The notes: generated by a model not told the origin, from the letters alone. DNA of 64,000 bases from Bradyrhizobium diazoefficiens USDA 110 (GCF_000011365.1 NC_004463.1:1970001-2034000); one strand, 5' to 3'. Counted from the stretch's first letter, positions 55,055 to 64,000 are shown. A program made the numbers and translations.

Positions 55055-56749
55055 TTAGTTGAGCTTGTAAGACGCCTGGAAGAACGTACCCCACCGTTCC
55101 ATGCTGTAGTTCGCAAATCCTAGCGAGCCGCAGCCGTTTCCGCAGTCCGCGGAGTCCGCTTCCTTTTTCGTCCACATGGCCCAATAGCGGCCTCCAACGC
55201 CTAGGCTGATATTGTTGGTGACAAAGTAGGACAGAAGGCCTTCAACCTGGACGCCGCCGCCACCATTGCCGTGTTGCTCACTAAAGGTGGTCTTTTTGCG
55301 CAAGAGATGATTATCGCGGCCCTTGAAGTCGGTCCAGGGCAGGTAAGCGATGTCCGCATTCAGGCGCCAGCGCTCGGTCAGCATAGTTTCGGCGCTCAAG
55401 CCGATTCGAGGCGCATTCCATTGAGTATCTTGGCTGCCAACGATCCTATCGTCGCTCGGCTTGATACGACAAAAGTCCTGCGGATTTGTGAGCGGAACGC
55501 AACCCCTCGAGTCTGAGCTCTGGCTGTAATAGGCCCAGCCTATAAATCCGCCGATCTTGTAGTTCGTACTGCGCAGGACATCGTAACCGGCGTCGGCCGT
55601 GTAATATGCAAATCGCCCGTTTGACTCACCTGAACGAGTATTTAGGTAGGGGTATCCCTCGTGGGGCAGCCAATCTTCATCGTTCGATTTCCCTTTGTTG
55701 AAGAACCCGATACCAAGGCTACTCTTCAAGAACACTCCCCAGGGACTGTCGACACGGCCGAATACCTCCCCCGAAAGTCCGTCCAGTGCATGATAAGTGA
55801 GCCTGGAAATCAGTATGCTGGGGTCTTCAGGCCAGCCATACGGGACTGCGCTTTGATCCCACTGGAATCTTCCCCGGCTCAGCCAGAGCCGCGAGCCCCC
55901 TTCGAACGACCAACCGGACGTGTAGGGAATGGGTGGTACGCTGCCGGCTGATCTCGCATGCAGCGGCGAATCGGACTTTGGTGCGGCTTCTGGGTCCGCA
56001 CCAAAGTGGTAGTTCAGACCAATTTTCCCAATGTGATAGTTGCTGGACAGGCTGGTCGTGCTCGCCGGCAAAATCGTAGACGGAGATAACTTCGCGGTCG
56101 AAGCGGTCGCGACGCTCGGCCCGCCAAAATGCAGATAGTCATACTCGACGTTCACCGACCATGAAGGCGTAAGGGCTTGCTCCACACCGAGCCCGATGAC
56201 GCCACCAACTTGGCCATAGTCGAAATGGGTTTTCTCCTGTGGCAGGTCGCCCCCTTCAAAGTTGTTGACGATGTCGCCTCGATTATTTTGCCAGGCTGCA
56301 CCTGCCTTGAGATAGGCAAGCGTTTGCCCGAGCGAGCCGAAGGCGTAACCGATGCGACCGGTCCCGGTCGCAAAGAGGTTCGGAGCTGCGTTGCAGTTTG
56401 CGCTTACAATCAAGTCTGAGGCTGCGAGGCAGGTGTTTGAGCCGCTCGCGACAGCTGCGCTGGCATCCAGTTCGAGGCCGTACACCCAACTATTGTTCTG
56501 CCAATTGTAGCCGATTTGGCCACCTGCGACGAAGGAGGGAATATCGACGACGTCGCCGTAGATCGGTGGGCCGAACGGATTGGTGAAAGAGGTTCGACCG
56601 TACCCGCCGCCTACATGCCCGCCAATGTAGCCTCCGGACCAGTTCCACACCGACGGTGGCAGGGCTTCTCGCCCGAGGTTCGCCATAGATGTACCCGTTG
56701 TGGCGATCGCCATGGTCGCAGCCCCCAAAAAGAGAACTCTTGATCGCAT
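55055..56749 (-). CDS. Outer-membrane protein with two beta-barrel domains (564 aa)
   Basis: The ATG at 56749 begins MRSRVLFLGAATMAIATTGT, a Sec signal peptide. An upstream start would add 56 non-signal residues. Residues ~35-270 match an Omp25/31-type barrel (WNWSGGYIGGHVGGGYG, GGQIGYNWQNNSWVYGLELD, WSVNVEYDYLHFGG, IGKIGLNYHFG). Residues ~290-564 form a second barrel with alternating strands (GWSFEGGSRLWLSRGRFQWD, SLGVGGRYWAMWTKK). The C-terminus is SYKLN, not the usual terminal Phe. Proteins of this two-part form occur in Bradyrhizobium; function is unknown. No tts or nod box upstream. Confidence 0.82.
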   Translation of the reverse strand: MRSRVLFLGAATMAIATTGTSMANLGREALPPSVWNWSGGYIGGHVGGGYGRTSFTNPFGPPIYGDVVDIPSFVAGGQIGYNWQNNSWVYGLELDASAAVASGSNTCLAASDLIVSANCNAAPNLFATGTGRIGYAFGSLGQTLAYLKAGAAWQNNRGDIVNNFEGGDLPQEKTHFDYGQVGGVIGLGVEQALTPSWSVNVEYDYLHFGGPSVATASTAKLSPSTILPASTTSLSSNYHIGKIGLNYHFGADPEAAPKSDSPLHARSAGSVPPIPYTSGWSFEGGSRLWLSRGRFQWDQSAVPYGWPEDPSILISRLTYHALDGLSGEVFGRVDSPWGVFLKSSLGIGFFNKGKSNDEDWLPHEGYPYLNTRSGESNGRFAYYTADAGYDVLRSTNYKIGGFIGWAYYSQSSDSRGCVPLTNPQDFCRIKPSDDRIVGSQDTQWNAPRIGLSAETMLTERWRLNADIAYLPWTDFKGRDNHLLRKKTTFSEQHGNGGGGVQVEGLLSYFVTNNISLGVGGRYWAMWTKKEADSADCGNGCGSLGFANYSMERWGTFFQASYKLN

Positions 56750-57179
56750 AAAGATTGCCCTGAACTTTCCCGAGTTGTAGTCGCGCTCGCTAAGTATCGC
56801 CGCACGGCAAATCGTCGGAGCACCAGGCCCCCAATAACGAGCCGGGGCCGCTCCGAAGATCACCGCACGACGATTGGTGATGACGTCCTCAACGTAGCAA
56901 GCCGCGTGCCGGAGCAATTCCTTTGTTCTGCAGGAGCTTACTAAGAGCGTGCCGCGTCAACTTCCCTACATTGGGTGGAAGGCGGACGAACGAGTGTCGA
57001 GGTTCGCTGCATTGCGGAGCTAGCGTCCAAGGCACGTGCATGTGCCGGAACTTTGTGGTCTGCCCGGTGAGCACAAGCTGGTTCAGCTTGGATGAGCCGT
57101 GAGATTTCAAGCCTAGTGTTCTTTTCACTCCGCGAGCTGCCTGATGGCAACCAGCCGGCCGTTGCAAGTTCAGCTCGTA
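56750..57179. other. Gap of about 430 bp between the porin-like gene and IS5 copy 2
   Basis: Holds the presumed promoter region of the minus-strand outer-membrane gene. Short frames on the minus strand near 56941-57167 show no protein features. Confidence 0.4.
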
Positions 57180-57183
57180 CTAG

Positions 57184-58015
57184 GGTCTGTACCTAAATAG
57201 CGCCACGTGATTCTCTTGCCTACGTGTTGATTCGGGGGCGAGAGAATGCGCGCTGGTTTGTTTTGGCTGAACGACAGGCAATGGGCGCGTATCGAACCGC
57301 ATCTGCCGAGGGGACTGACGGGGCCGGATCGGGACGACGACCGACGCATCGTCAGCGGCATCATTCACATGCTGCAATCGGGTGCACGATGGCGTGATTG
57401 TCCACGTGAATACGGCCCTTACACGACGATCTACAATCGCTTCAATCGCTGGGCCAAGCGAGGACGATGGTGCGCAATCTTCGAAGCGCTGGCCAAGCCT
57501 GGCGAAGACGGCGTCGTACTGTCGCTCGACTCGACCTCGATTAAAGCTCACCGGTGTGCCTCCGGCGGAAAAGGGGGGAGCACAATCAAGCAATCGGCCG
57601 CTCGCGCGGAGGCCGCACGACAAAAATCCATGCGCTGAGCGATCCGCTCTGCCGGCCGGTCGTCCTGCATCTGACTCCAGGCCAGGATGCCGATATCGCT
57701 GCGGCTCCCGATGTCCTGGCGCTCGCGCCACCCATGAGCGTGCTCCTCGCCGACAAAGGGTATGATGGCGACAAGCTTCGCGGCGCAATCATTCGTCGTG
57801 GCGCCAAGCCCGTAATCCCCAATAAATCTAACCGTGTCGTCATCCATCGCTTCAACAAACGCGCCTACAAAGGACGAAATGTCATCGAACGCTGCTTTGG
57901 CAGGCTCAAGGACTTCCGGCGCATCGCCACGCGATATGACAAGCTCGCCCGTAATTTTTTGGCCGCTGTTCATCTCGCCGCTCTCGTCGCATATTGGCTC
58001 AATTGAGTCTGGACC
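57184..58015 (+). mobile_element. IS5-family (IS427-type) insertion sequence, copy 2
   Basis: This 832-bp element is flanked by CTAG (57180-57183 and 58016-58019). It is nearly identical to 4704-5534 in inverted orientation, with one additional base in the A/G slippery tract. The two copies could recombine and invert the ~52 kb between them. Confidence 0.88.
57246..58006 (+). CDS. IS5-family transposase in two frames, copy 2
   Basis: Frame A (57246-57638) starts MRAGLFWLNDRQWARIEPHL. Frame B (57554-58006) carries the rest of the DDE domain (VLLADKGYDGDKLRG; NVIERCFGRLKDFRRIATRY). The tract near 57570 is AAAAGGGGGG plus AG here, against AAAAGGGG plus AAG in copy 1. This changes how the frames connect and may prevent normal slippage. 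CFGRLKD here is CFCRLKD in copy 1. Confidence 0.8.
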
Positions 58016-58019
58016 CTAG

Positions 58020-58744
58020 TTTTTGGGAGCGTGAGTACGCCAGGAAGCTAGGAGTCGTGCTCGGACCGCTTTAGGATCGACGCGCCCATTGTCTTGCGGC
58101 TTTCGTCCCTCGCGGCATCCTTGAGCGCGTAATGATAGTTGATCGGCAAGATCGGATGGACCTCGGCCGACGAAATCGATCACACGATAGTCGCTGATCT
58201 CTTATCTAAACAGGTCCTGATATGGCAGTATGTAGGATCGTGACCAGATGGGACGGATGCTCTCTGCATTGCGCGAAGCTAAATCGGAGGCGCAAAGATC
58301 GAGCCGCGATAAGCCCTCATCAAGTGCGTTTGTAACAGCACATCTGCTACTCTGACATCAAGCGGCACAATCGGCCTATCCTAAAGGTAATATCAGGATC
58401 GGTGCCCGGGCCATCTCAGGAAATATCGAGGATCAAGACTCAAAAGTCAGTGCGAGAACGGGCACATCCGCGGAGATCCGGCGTTGGGTAAGCTCTAGAG
58501 ATGCAATGAAGTCCGCCTCGAGGAGATACCTCATCGAAAGCGCTCCCGCGACGGTGCGCCAAGGAGCTCTGCGCGCCAAGGGATGTCTGTCGAACAAGGC
58601 TCCGCTCGCAAATCTTCTTGCTCGGTAAGGCAGCTAGAAAATTGGCCGAGTCGGTCGATGGCCACAACGAGTTGCCGAAAGTCTTGCCGGCGTAATTCGC
58701 CAACGGATCAAGTCGTCAGACCGCGAACTTGAATCCACCGTCGC
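58020..58744. other. About 720 bp without a recognisable gene
   Basis: One minus-strand frame (58440-58703) has no domain or start signal. No regulatory motif seen. Confidence 0.4.
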
Positions 58745-59161
58745 CTAGCCCGTTGGGGCATCAAGATTCATGGATGGTTCTTCATTCCACGATACGTCAC
58801 ACCGTGGATCGAAAAATAAGTAATTGCAGGTCAGTTCTTCACCGGGTTGTACGTCACGGGCTGTGAAAACTCGGCGGTCGTCTTGGTATGTGTTTGGGCG
58901 GCTGCTGTGGTTCATGAAGCGGGCATTGTCAGCATTGTACTCGATAACACCATCGTAAGCCTTGTAGTCTCTTGGATAGGCATGCTTATCAAGTAGCGCT
59001 TGGAATGTTGGAGCTAGGGCTTCGTATTGTTCAGGCGTCACCGTGATGTCAACGATTGGGTTGTGAATCCAGATCAACGAACCTTTGGGCAAACGAGTCG
59101 CGGAGAAAAGTCCAATACCGCCAAACCTGTCTGGCTTCAAAATTGTGTCGACGATCAGCAT
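58745..59161 (-). CDS. SET-domain protein (138 aa)
   Basis: Nearly the whole protein is a SET domain. It starts MLIVDTILKPDRFGGIGLFS, with the G.GLF strand, followed by LPKGSLIWIHNPIVDI. The cofactor/active-site signature is NADNARFMNHSSRPNT (NHS..PN type) and the final motif is GEELTCNYLFFD, close to the ELTxDY of lysine methyltransferases. SET enzymes transfer methyl groups from SAM to protein lysines and are common in eukaryotes. Some bacterial pathogens export them to modify host histones. A GGGAG ribosome-binding site lies 10 nt upstream. Only a poor tts-like sequence is nearby, so export is unproven. Confidence 0.85.
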   Translation of the reverse strand: MLIVDTILKPDRFGGIGLFSATRLPKGSLIWIHNPIVDITVTPEQYEALAPTFQALLDKHAYPRDYKAYDGVIEYNADNARFMNHSSRPNTYQDDRRVFTARDVQPGEELTCNYLFFDPRCDVSWNEEPSMNLDAPTG

Positions 59162-59845
59162 TGAAGAAGTCTCCCGGAGTTACTACCCAGCAAACTAACT
59201 GACGTGAGCTGCGAAATCTGCTGCACGAATTGGTAGGCTCGTTTATCCGCGCCTCCATCACAATTTATGTCTTCTCCAGGCGTATTGGGCCGCCTGCTGC
59301 GGATCGCCTCCAGCGACAAGGCCGTGAGCTGGGAGGGCTGCAAGTCAGTCGCATTCCGAGCAAAGATCCGTGTCGATTATAGCGGCGAGCTCGTGTCGCA
59401 CGATCATGACCTGTTACCAGCGCGACGGCGCGCTCGATGCTCTCGCGGCCCGGCAAGCCGCCGACAAGCCCTTCATCGCAGCTTCAAGAGCCGCCCGCGG
59501 GTGAATGCGTCAGTGCGTGCCCAGGCAACTGTGGATGTGGAGCAGATATTGCAGGCAAAGTGCGCGGGAGGCCGGCACTCGACTGCCGATTTCGCTGCAC
59601 AACCGCCTCGAGGCAATCAACGTGATCACGCCGTAGTTAGCAAGAAAACGGAGGTAGAAGTTCGGCCCAACGAGGAGTTGCTAAGCGATGATGCTGGCAA
59701 GTCATCGACGCGAGCAGCGGACATCTGTGCTGCCCAGAACCGCGCCAACCTCGCAGGAGCAGCCGGAGCAAGCTATGGTCCAATAACAAGTCCAATTCCG
59801 GAACTATCTGGACGGGCTCCATGCGTTTGAGATGTCCCTCGGCGT
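59162..59845. other. About 680 bp without a convincing gene
   Basis: A 187-codon plus-strand frame (59267-59830) has no ribosome-binding site or domain, and its composition looks like chance. It ends against the 3' end of the effector on the other strand. Confidence 0.4.
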
Positions 59846-61174
59846 CTACATTCGTGGGTGATGGATGAGCCGAAGGTCATCGGAGCCTCCGGGTCCGAAA
59901 AGGGCGGTGTAGCGCTCACCATGAATGTCGTATTGTTTTGTCGGATGCGCTTCGTCCGGCAGAAGGCCCCACTGGCCGAGTTTCGCCCGCATCGTGTCCG
60001 GCGCGGGTTGGGTGCCGTGCAAAAAAGTCTCGGGAACGGAGAATGATGCAGCGTAAATCTCGCGGGCCGCGGGGTACGTCCTCTGAGCCCTGGAGGACGC
60101 CGGAGCGGCTTGCTCAATCGACCGTCCAAAAAGCGATCGGGCGGTTCGATCCGTTGGCTGCAGGCTGGGCGGCAGAACGTTTTCCGGTCGAGATCCGAAT
60201 TGAATGGTTGAGCCTGGCGGATTGAGTGGGGTGCTTCGCCTCATCGCCCCCGCAGGCACGAACAGCGCCGTGTAACGGTCATTGTGAACGATAAAACTGG
60301 TAGGTCGGCTGTCCTGGCTCGGCGGGACGTTGCTGCGCTCGTGCGCAGCGGACGCGTGCTGGTCGCCGTGCTGCGCGTTGAACGGACCAACGGCCGCTTC
60401 TGAGTCCAGGGCTTGGTGATGACCCTCGTTTGGTTCGAGAGATGACGATGGGCGAGCGTTATCCACCATGGCCCACAGCAGATCCTGATCGTAGACTTCC
60501 TCAGGAAGGACGAACCGGCTGCTGGCCAGAAGCGGTGCGCCGGCGTCTTCAATTAACTCGCGACCGGTTGAATTGCCGGGCTCGGTGCGCTGGCGCGCAG
60601 TGGCATTTTCTTCCGCCAGGCTTAGTGTCCTCTGCCTCTTCGTAGGTTGGCCGGTGTAATCCTCATCCACAACGACTTCGTGACCTGAGCTGGAAGCGAC
60701 CGAGGCTAGCTCGTTTGCAGCCGGCCGGTAGGCGCCGCTCCAGCTGAAGTAACGAACGGCTTCTTCGGGATCCGGTGCCAGACCACCCGGGGCTGGCCGG
60801 TTGAGAGACGATGCTAGGATCGCTTCGCGTATCGGCTCTTGCCACGGATCCTGATCGTGACCTTGCGCAGTCAGTTCCTCCGGCCCACCCTGCGGCGCGC
60901 GATGCTGCGCAGCGGCGTCCTCGCGTCTGGTGACTGCGTGTTCGGGATGAGGACGGTCCGTGCTCTGGTGCTCAAGTCCCAATGCCTGGGCCAGTCTAAG
61001 GCCTTCTTCAGACAGATGAGGGTAGTAGGGATCATGAAAAACGGGATTCTCTGCGATTGTCGAGGTATCAAGCTGGGGCACTTCATCCAAGTAAGGCTCA
61101 AACTCCGCTTGCTGCTGTTGCGGTGCCGCGGCGTGGTCACGGTCGAGTGGGTTGATGCGGTTAAAAGGGTCCAT
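59846..61174 (-). CDS. Putative type III effector, 442 aa, with the shared C-terminal module
   Basis: The ATG at 61174 (MDPFNRINPLDRDHAAAPQQ) has a GGAG site upstream. Its first residues resemble those of the 771-aa protein (MDRFNTINPADK). The middle is polar and Gln/Glu/Pro-rich without recognisable enzyme motifs. A basic cluster (GQPTKRQRTLSL) could act as a nuclear-localisation-like patch in a plant cell (inference). A partial module appears near residue 310 (SFIVHNDRYTALFVPAG). The full module ends the protein (FSVPETFLHGTQPAPDTMRA, LLPDEAHPTKQYDIHGERYT, ALFGPGGSDDLRLIHHP). A perfect tts box lies 68 nt upstream. Confidence 0.8.
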   Translation of the reverse strand: MDPFNRINPLDRDHAAAPQQQQAEFEPYLDEVPQLDTSTIAENPVFHDPYYPHLSEEGLRLAQALGLEHQSTDRPHPEHAVTRREDAAAQHRAPQGGPEELTAQGHDQDPWQEPIREAILASSLNRPAPGGLAPDPEEAVRYFSWSGAYRPAANELASVASSSGHEVVVDEDYTGQPTKRQRTLSLAEENATARQRTEPGNSTGRELIEDAGAPLLASSRFVLPEEVYDQDLLWAMVDNARPSSSLEPNEGHHQALDSEAAVGPFNAQHGDQHASAAHERSNVPPSQDSRPTSFIVHNDRYTALFVPAGAMRRSTPLNPPGSTIQFGSRPENVLPPSLQPTDRTARSLFGRSIEQAAPASSRAQRTYPAAREIYAASFSVPETFLHGTQPAPDTMRAKLGQWGLLPDEAHPTKQYDIHGERYTALFGPGGSDDLRLIHHPRM

Positions 61175-61242
61175 GTCGACTCTCCGGTGGTTTGAGTCGG
61201 CTCGCAATGCCGATCCAATCGTGTCACTGTCTCACTCTATTA

Positions 61243-61265
61243 GGATCAGCTGTCGACAAGCTGAC
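61243..61265 (-). promoter_or_regulatory. tts box, perfect core
   Basis: The minus strand reads GTCAGCTTGTCGACAGCTGA, matching the TtsI consensus fully. It lies 68 nt upstream of the effector ATG at 61174. Confidence 0.9.
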
Positions 61266-62580
61266 GTGCTTAGAGACTAACCGGAGTGCGATCTCAGCTC
61301 AGTCATTTCGCCGCAATCGCGACTGGTGACGAAGCCGAGCAGGCGGCATCGTTTTTGCCTGTTTGGGACGGGCTCAAATACTGTCGGCACTCTGACGCCG
61401 CGATGATCTCGGCAACTGATTGTGGCTCTTCGGTCATCCCAACGTCTCACGCTTGCTCAGCTTGCACAATCTAATACGGTTGGTGGCCGACAACGGTTCC
61501 TGGCTCGCATGTTCGTGTGCCGTACCGCGGCGGATGCTCTCGCTCGGATTGTGGTTCTCTGCTGGTGCTCGGCCGGCAAGACACAGAAAGCCAATAGGCT
61601 TTATATCGGCGATCCTTGTCCGGTAATCGCGGCCACGCACATATTTGGTGCGCTCGCAGTAAAGATGTCGAGTGCATGCTCCGCGACCGCGCCGGCTGGG
61701 CGCCGTTGAGACCCTCCATGGCCTTCTTCTTGCCGCTCAGAACCAGCTCGGGCTCTCTTTGATCGCCGGCGGACTTGTGCTGCGGCGCACGTATTTGCCC
61801 CGCGATCGATTGTTCAGGCCCCAAAAATCGCTAATAGCAAAAGATTCGCCGCATCCTTTCCAGCAGGGCCGATCGTGCCTCCTGAAATCGCGAGTCAACA
61901 TACGGCCCGGCTAAGCAGGGGATCAAAGCTCCTGGTCGCCGCGCTCGGCTGGCAAAATCAAGTACGTGAAGCGGATCCAACCGGCGAGAGTCGCGCGCCC
62001 GGTCCTCACCTTGGGCCCGGCCGCCTCGATTGCGCCGATAGCTTTTGCGGTGTTGCGCGGCCATCCTTGGCCGCTTCATCTCGCCGGCGTCTCTGGAACG
62101 ATTCCGTCGCGGCACCGGGCGAGCAGAACACGCGCTCTGTTGCGCAGAATTTGTAGCACGCATGATCAACCGCAGGCGGCTGAGCGAAGGGCAGGATGTT
62201 GATAGTCTCATTCTGGCCATATCGCCTCGTCGAGAAGTTCTCGCAAATTCACCATCCGCGTTGCTCCGCTGCTTCCCTAAGCGCGTCATCAGCCAGATTC
62301 CTGCATAGCTCCCGCTTTGTTCGTATTCACCCGGTCCCGTTCAAGACCTCGATGTGCAGAGCCCGACAGCACATTGCAATTGAATCGATCTGAGATCGCA
62401 AAGAGATGATTGTCTGAACCAAGCGCGCGAGTCCTGGCATGTCGATTGCTGGGAAGTGCTTGCTACACCATGCACTGAACTAGACGCAAAGGCCGAGTCA
62501 GATCCAACTTGCCGTCGAAACCAATTCTCTAGCTTAGAAGCGGCGCTGCTTACTGCCGCTCCGCCCAACGGAGCCAAGTC
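61266..62580. other. About 1.3 kb without a recognisable gene
   Basis: Frames on both strands (61286-61709 plus, 61471-61824 minus, 61831-62289 minus) overlap heavily and show no domain. Some stretches may be decayed IS material, but I could not assign a family. Confidence 0.4.
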
Positions 62581-63195
62581 ATGCTGAGCGACACATCCAA
62601 ATTCTTCGCCTCCATTCGCATCAACAAGCAGGAAGCGCAGGAGGAGCGCCGGACCGCGGTGCGATGCGAATGGCCTGATTGCCAGAACAAGGCAACCCAT
62701 CCCGCGCCAAAGGGCCGCCACAATGCGCGCGAATATTGGCACTTCTGCATCGAGCATGCTCGCGAATACAATCAGTCCTACAATTTCTTCTCCGGGATGG
62801 ACGCCGAAGCGATCGCGCGCTACCAGAATGACGCGCTGACGGGCCATCGTCCAACTTGGAAAATCGGCGAGCCCATCAGCGCCCGCAAGATGACCGGCAG
62901 CCCGGCCCATTCCGAGGACGACTGCGATGCTTTTTGCATGCTCGCTGAGCTGAAGGGACGCGCCCGCGCGGAGGCCAGGCCTGAGACGCGCAAGCTTTTC
63001 AATGCCAAGCGGAAAGCGTTGCAGGTGATGGGCCTGAATGTCGATGCGACGCTCGGAGATATCAAGGCGAGGTACAGGGCGATGGTCAAGAGGCACCACC
63101 CCGATGCCAATGGCGGCGACCGCTCTACGGAGCAGCGCCTGGTCGAGATCATCAAGGCCTACCATTACCTGAAGACCGTGGTGCGGGAGAGCTAA
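62581..63195 (+). CDS. J-domain (DnaJ-like) protein
   Basis: This 204-residue protein has an ACGGAG ribosome-binding site before the ATG at 62581. The N-terminal part contains a small Cys/His-rich segment (RCEWPDCQNKATHPAPKGRH). The last 60 residues are a J-domain: ALQVMGLNVDATLGDIKARY, RAMVKRHHPDANGGDRS with the essential HPD, and a final helix VEIIKAYHYLKTVV. J-proteins stimulate the ATPase of DnaK. A protein of this form is common in the core genome of Bradyrhizobium and relatives, so this gene may be a chromosomal-type gene or a copy inside the island. Confidence 0.88.
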   Translation: MLSDTSKFFASIRINKQEAQEERRTAVRCEWPDCQNKATHPAPKGRHNAREYWHFCIEHAREYNQSYNFFSGMDAEAIARYQNDALTGHRPTWKIGEPISARKMTGSPAHSEDDCDAFCMLAELKGRARAEARPETRKLFNAKRKALQVMGLNVDATLGDIKARYRAMVKRHHPDANGGDRSTEQRLVEIIKAYHYLKTVVRES

Positions 63196-63579
63196 CCCGG
63201 ACACGACTTGAACGGCTTCACCTCACCCGCCATTCCATAGCCCTTCATCGTGTGAAGGCTGCACCCGAGCTGGCGTGTAACCCGCTTCAGACCCTAGGCC
63301 CGAGAGGCGCAACATTTCCGCCACGCCACAAGGAGTTCTATCAACCTGCTCCCGGACCGATCAACAACGAGCCTTTGTTTCTTTCCTCGTTCATTCGCTC
63401 TCTCCTCGGGTTTGCAAGGAGGGGGCAAGTCTTCACGACGCCGATGGGAAGTTCGCAAAGGCGAGCCACAGCGAAAGTTCGAAAGTGCCGTCCTCGACTG
63501 CTCGAAAAGCAGAGCCACACTAAACTGCTGCTCCGCTGCCCGCAGGAAGGTTGGTACTGGACTTGCCTCGCGCGTTAAG

Positions 63580-63600
63580 ATGGCACTCAGGGAGTGCCAT
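63580..63600. repeat. Perfect 9-bp palindrome with 3-base centre
   Basis: ATGGCACTC, AGG, GAGTGCCAT. The arms contain the GGCACTC/GAGTGCC halves seen in CIRCE (HrcA) operators, but the centre is 3 rather than 9 bases, so CIRCE function is unlikely. No T run follows. Confidence 0.6.
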
Positions 63601-63647
63601 TCGCGCCCCGTCAATGCAGGTGAGACGGCAGGCCTTTAATCACGCTC

Positions 63648-63661
63648 TTGATCTATATCAA
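63648..63661. promoter_or_regulatory. FixK/FNR-type box
   Basis: TTGATCTATATCAA is a perfect TTGAT-N4-ATCAA inverted repeat, the binding site of FixK/FNR low-oxygen regulators. The gene it would control is not evident: no start codon with a ribosome-binding site follows on the plus strand inside the window, and on the minus strand the site lies downstream of the frame at 63715. Confidence 0.65.
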
Positions 63662-63714
63662 ATTCTGTGTCGCGCATGAGACGTTGTCGCATGTTCGACG
63701 TATGTCACATCCGC

Positions 63715-63960
63715 TCAACCAGAGGAGACCATCTTTCTGCGAGTGCCCCTATTATGGGGGCAAGTTCTCCGATCGGCGAGTGGTGCGAGAATTGCTGTGC
63801 GCATCGGTGGTTCTTGGAAAGTCCTGAGGATCGCATGCACGCTGTCGTCCTCGTCAAGCAGCCATTTGTTGATGTCCGCGGGTGGTGGCCCAAAATGCGC
63901 AAGCACCTGAGGGCGCTGGACCCGTCCGGGTGTGGTGTGCCGAGCTGCGAACAGTTCCAT
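63715..63960 (-). CDS. Small hypothetical protein (81 aa)
   Basis: Starts MELFAARHTTPGRVQRPQVL with an AAGGAGCGAGG sequence upstream that can serve as a ribosome-binding site. The middle (FGPPPADINKWLLDEDDSVH, AILRTFQEPPMRTAIL) looks protein-like; the Arg/His-rich end does not. No family recognised. Confidence 0.4.
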   Translation of the reverse strand: MELFAARHTTPGRVQRPQVLAHFGPPPADINKWLLDEDDSVHAILRTFQEPPMRTAILAPLADRRTCPHNRGTRRKMVSSG

Positions 63961-64000
63961 GCCGACCTCGCTCCTTTGCGGTGGCGCTCGAGATGCCGGC

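Larger units (their letters stand above)
63196..63714. other. Gap with palindrome and FixK-type box, no gene
   Basis: Several shadow frames only. The notable items are the palindrome at 63580-63600 and the TTGAT-N4-ATCAA site at 63648-63661. Confidence 0.4.

Noticed and set aside
59267..59830. 187-codon plus-strand ORF
   Set aside because: No ribosome-binding site or domain, Arg/Ala-rich chance composition, and abuts a convergent effector gene.
63580..63600. Palindrome as a CIRCE (HrcA) operator
   Set aside because: CIRCE needs a 9-base centre; this has 3.

Overview
The window looks like part of the symbiosis island of a nodulating Bradyrhizobium-type alphaproteobacterium. It holds the downstream end of a rhizobial (Rhc) type III secretion operon, the regulator TtsI, TtsI-type promoters (tts boxes) in front of several effector-like genes, two nod boxes, one NifA/sigma54 promoter, a FixK/FNR-type box, and a heavy load of whole and decayed insertion sequences. 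No tRNA, rRNA or CRISPR array was seen.

Layout. 2-4703 (+): the end of rhcN, then a coiled-coil stalk gene, rhcQ, rhcR, rhcS, rhcT and rhcU, tightly packed with start/stop overlaps. 4704-10121: nested insertion sequences (IS5 family, an outer IS630 broken by two IS110-type elements, then an intact IS630). 11112: a phasin-like gene. 11700-18060: more IS material, including an IS21 element with three terminal repeats at each end. 18100-21985: a group II intron whose reverse transcriptase gene is split by a 2.2 kb serine-recombinase element with perfect 22-bp inverted repeats. 22182-29102 (-): a nod box, a 1.5 kb leader, ttsI, a Tad/CpaC-type secretin (RhcC2-like), a CpaD-like lipoprotein, and a 771-aa repeat-rich effector candidate with its own tts box. 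29550-33272: two related effector candidates with ADP-ribosyltransferase-like motifs, each with a tts box, on either side of a VirK-family gene. 33910-38767 (+): a NifA/sigma54 promoter followed by a pentapeptide-repeat protein, a divergent PanC-like enzyme and a cytochrome P450. 39127-41437: a tts box and a 747-aa effector candidate. 41753-46000: IS remnants and a fragment resembling an acetyltransferase. 45974-47276: a GNAT-type effector candidate (tts box, minus strand) diverging from a nod-box-linked 68-aa secreted cysteine peptide (plus strand). 47666-50712: an MFS transporter and a deleted IS66. 52174-52899: a small effector candidate between imperfect direct repeats. 55055-56749: a two-barrel outer-membrane protein. 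57184-58015: a second copy of the IS5-type element. 58745-59161: a SET-domain protein. 59846-61265: a third member of the repeat-module effector family with a tts box. 62581-63195: a J-domain protein.

How the parts fit. By established rhizobial knowledge, flavonoid-activated NodD acts on nod boxes. The one at 29053-29102 is placed to drive ttsI, and TtsI then activates tts-box genes, here at least six effector candidates. The Rhc apparatus would export these proteins to the legume cell. The second nod box would make the small secreted peptide at the same early stage. The pentapeptide/PanC-like/P450 group appears tied to the later, low-oxygen NifA stage. The main unknowns are the effector functions, the shared effector module, the secreted peptide and the serine-recombinase element. 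All functional statements rest on reading motifs by eye; no database search was possible.
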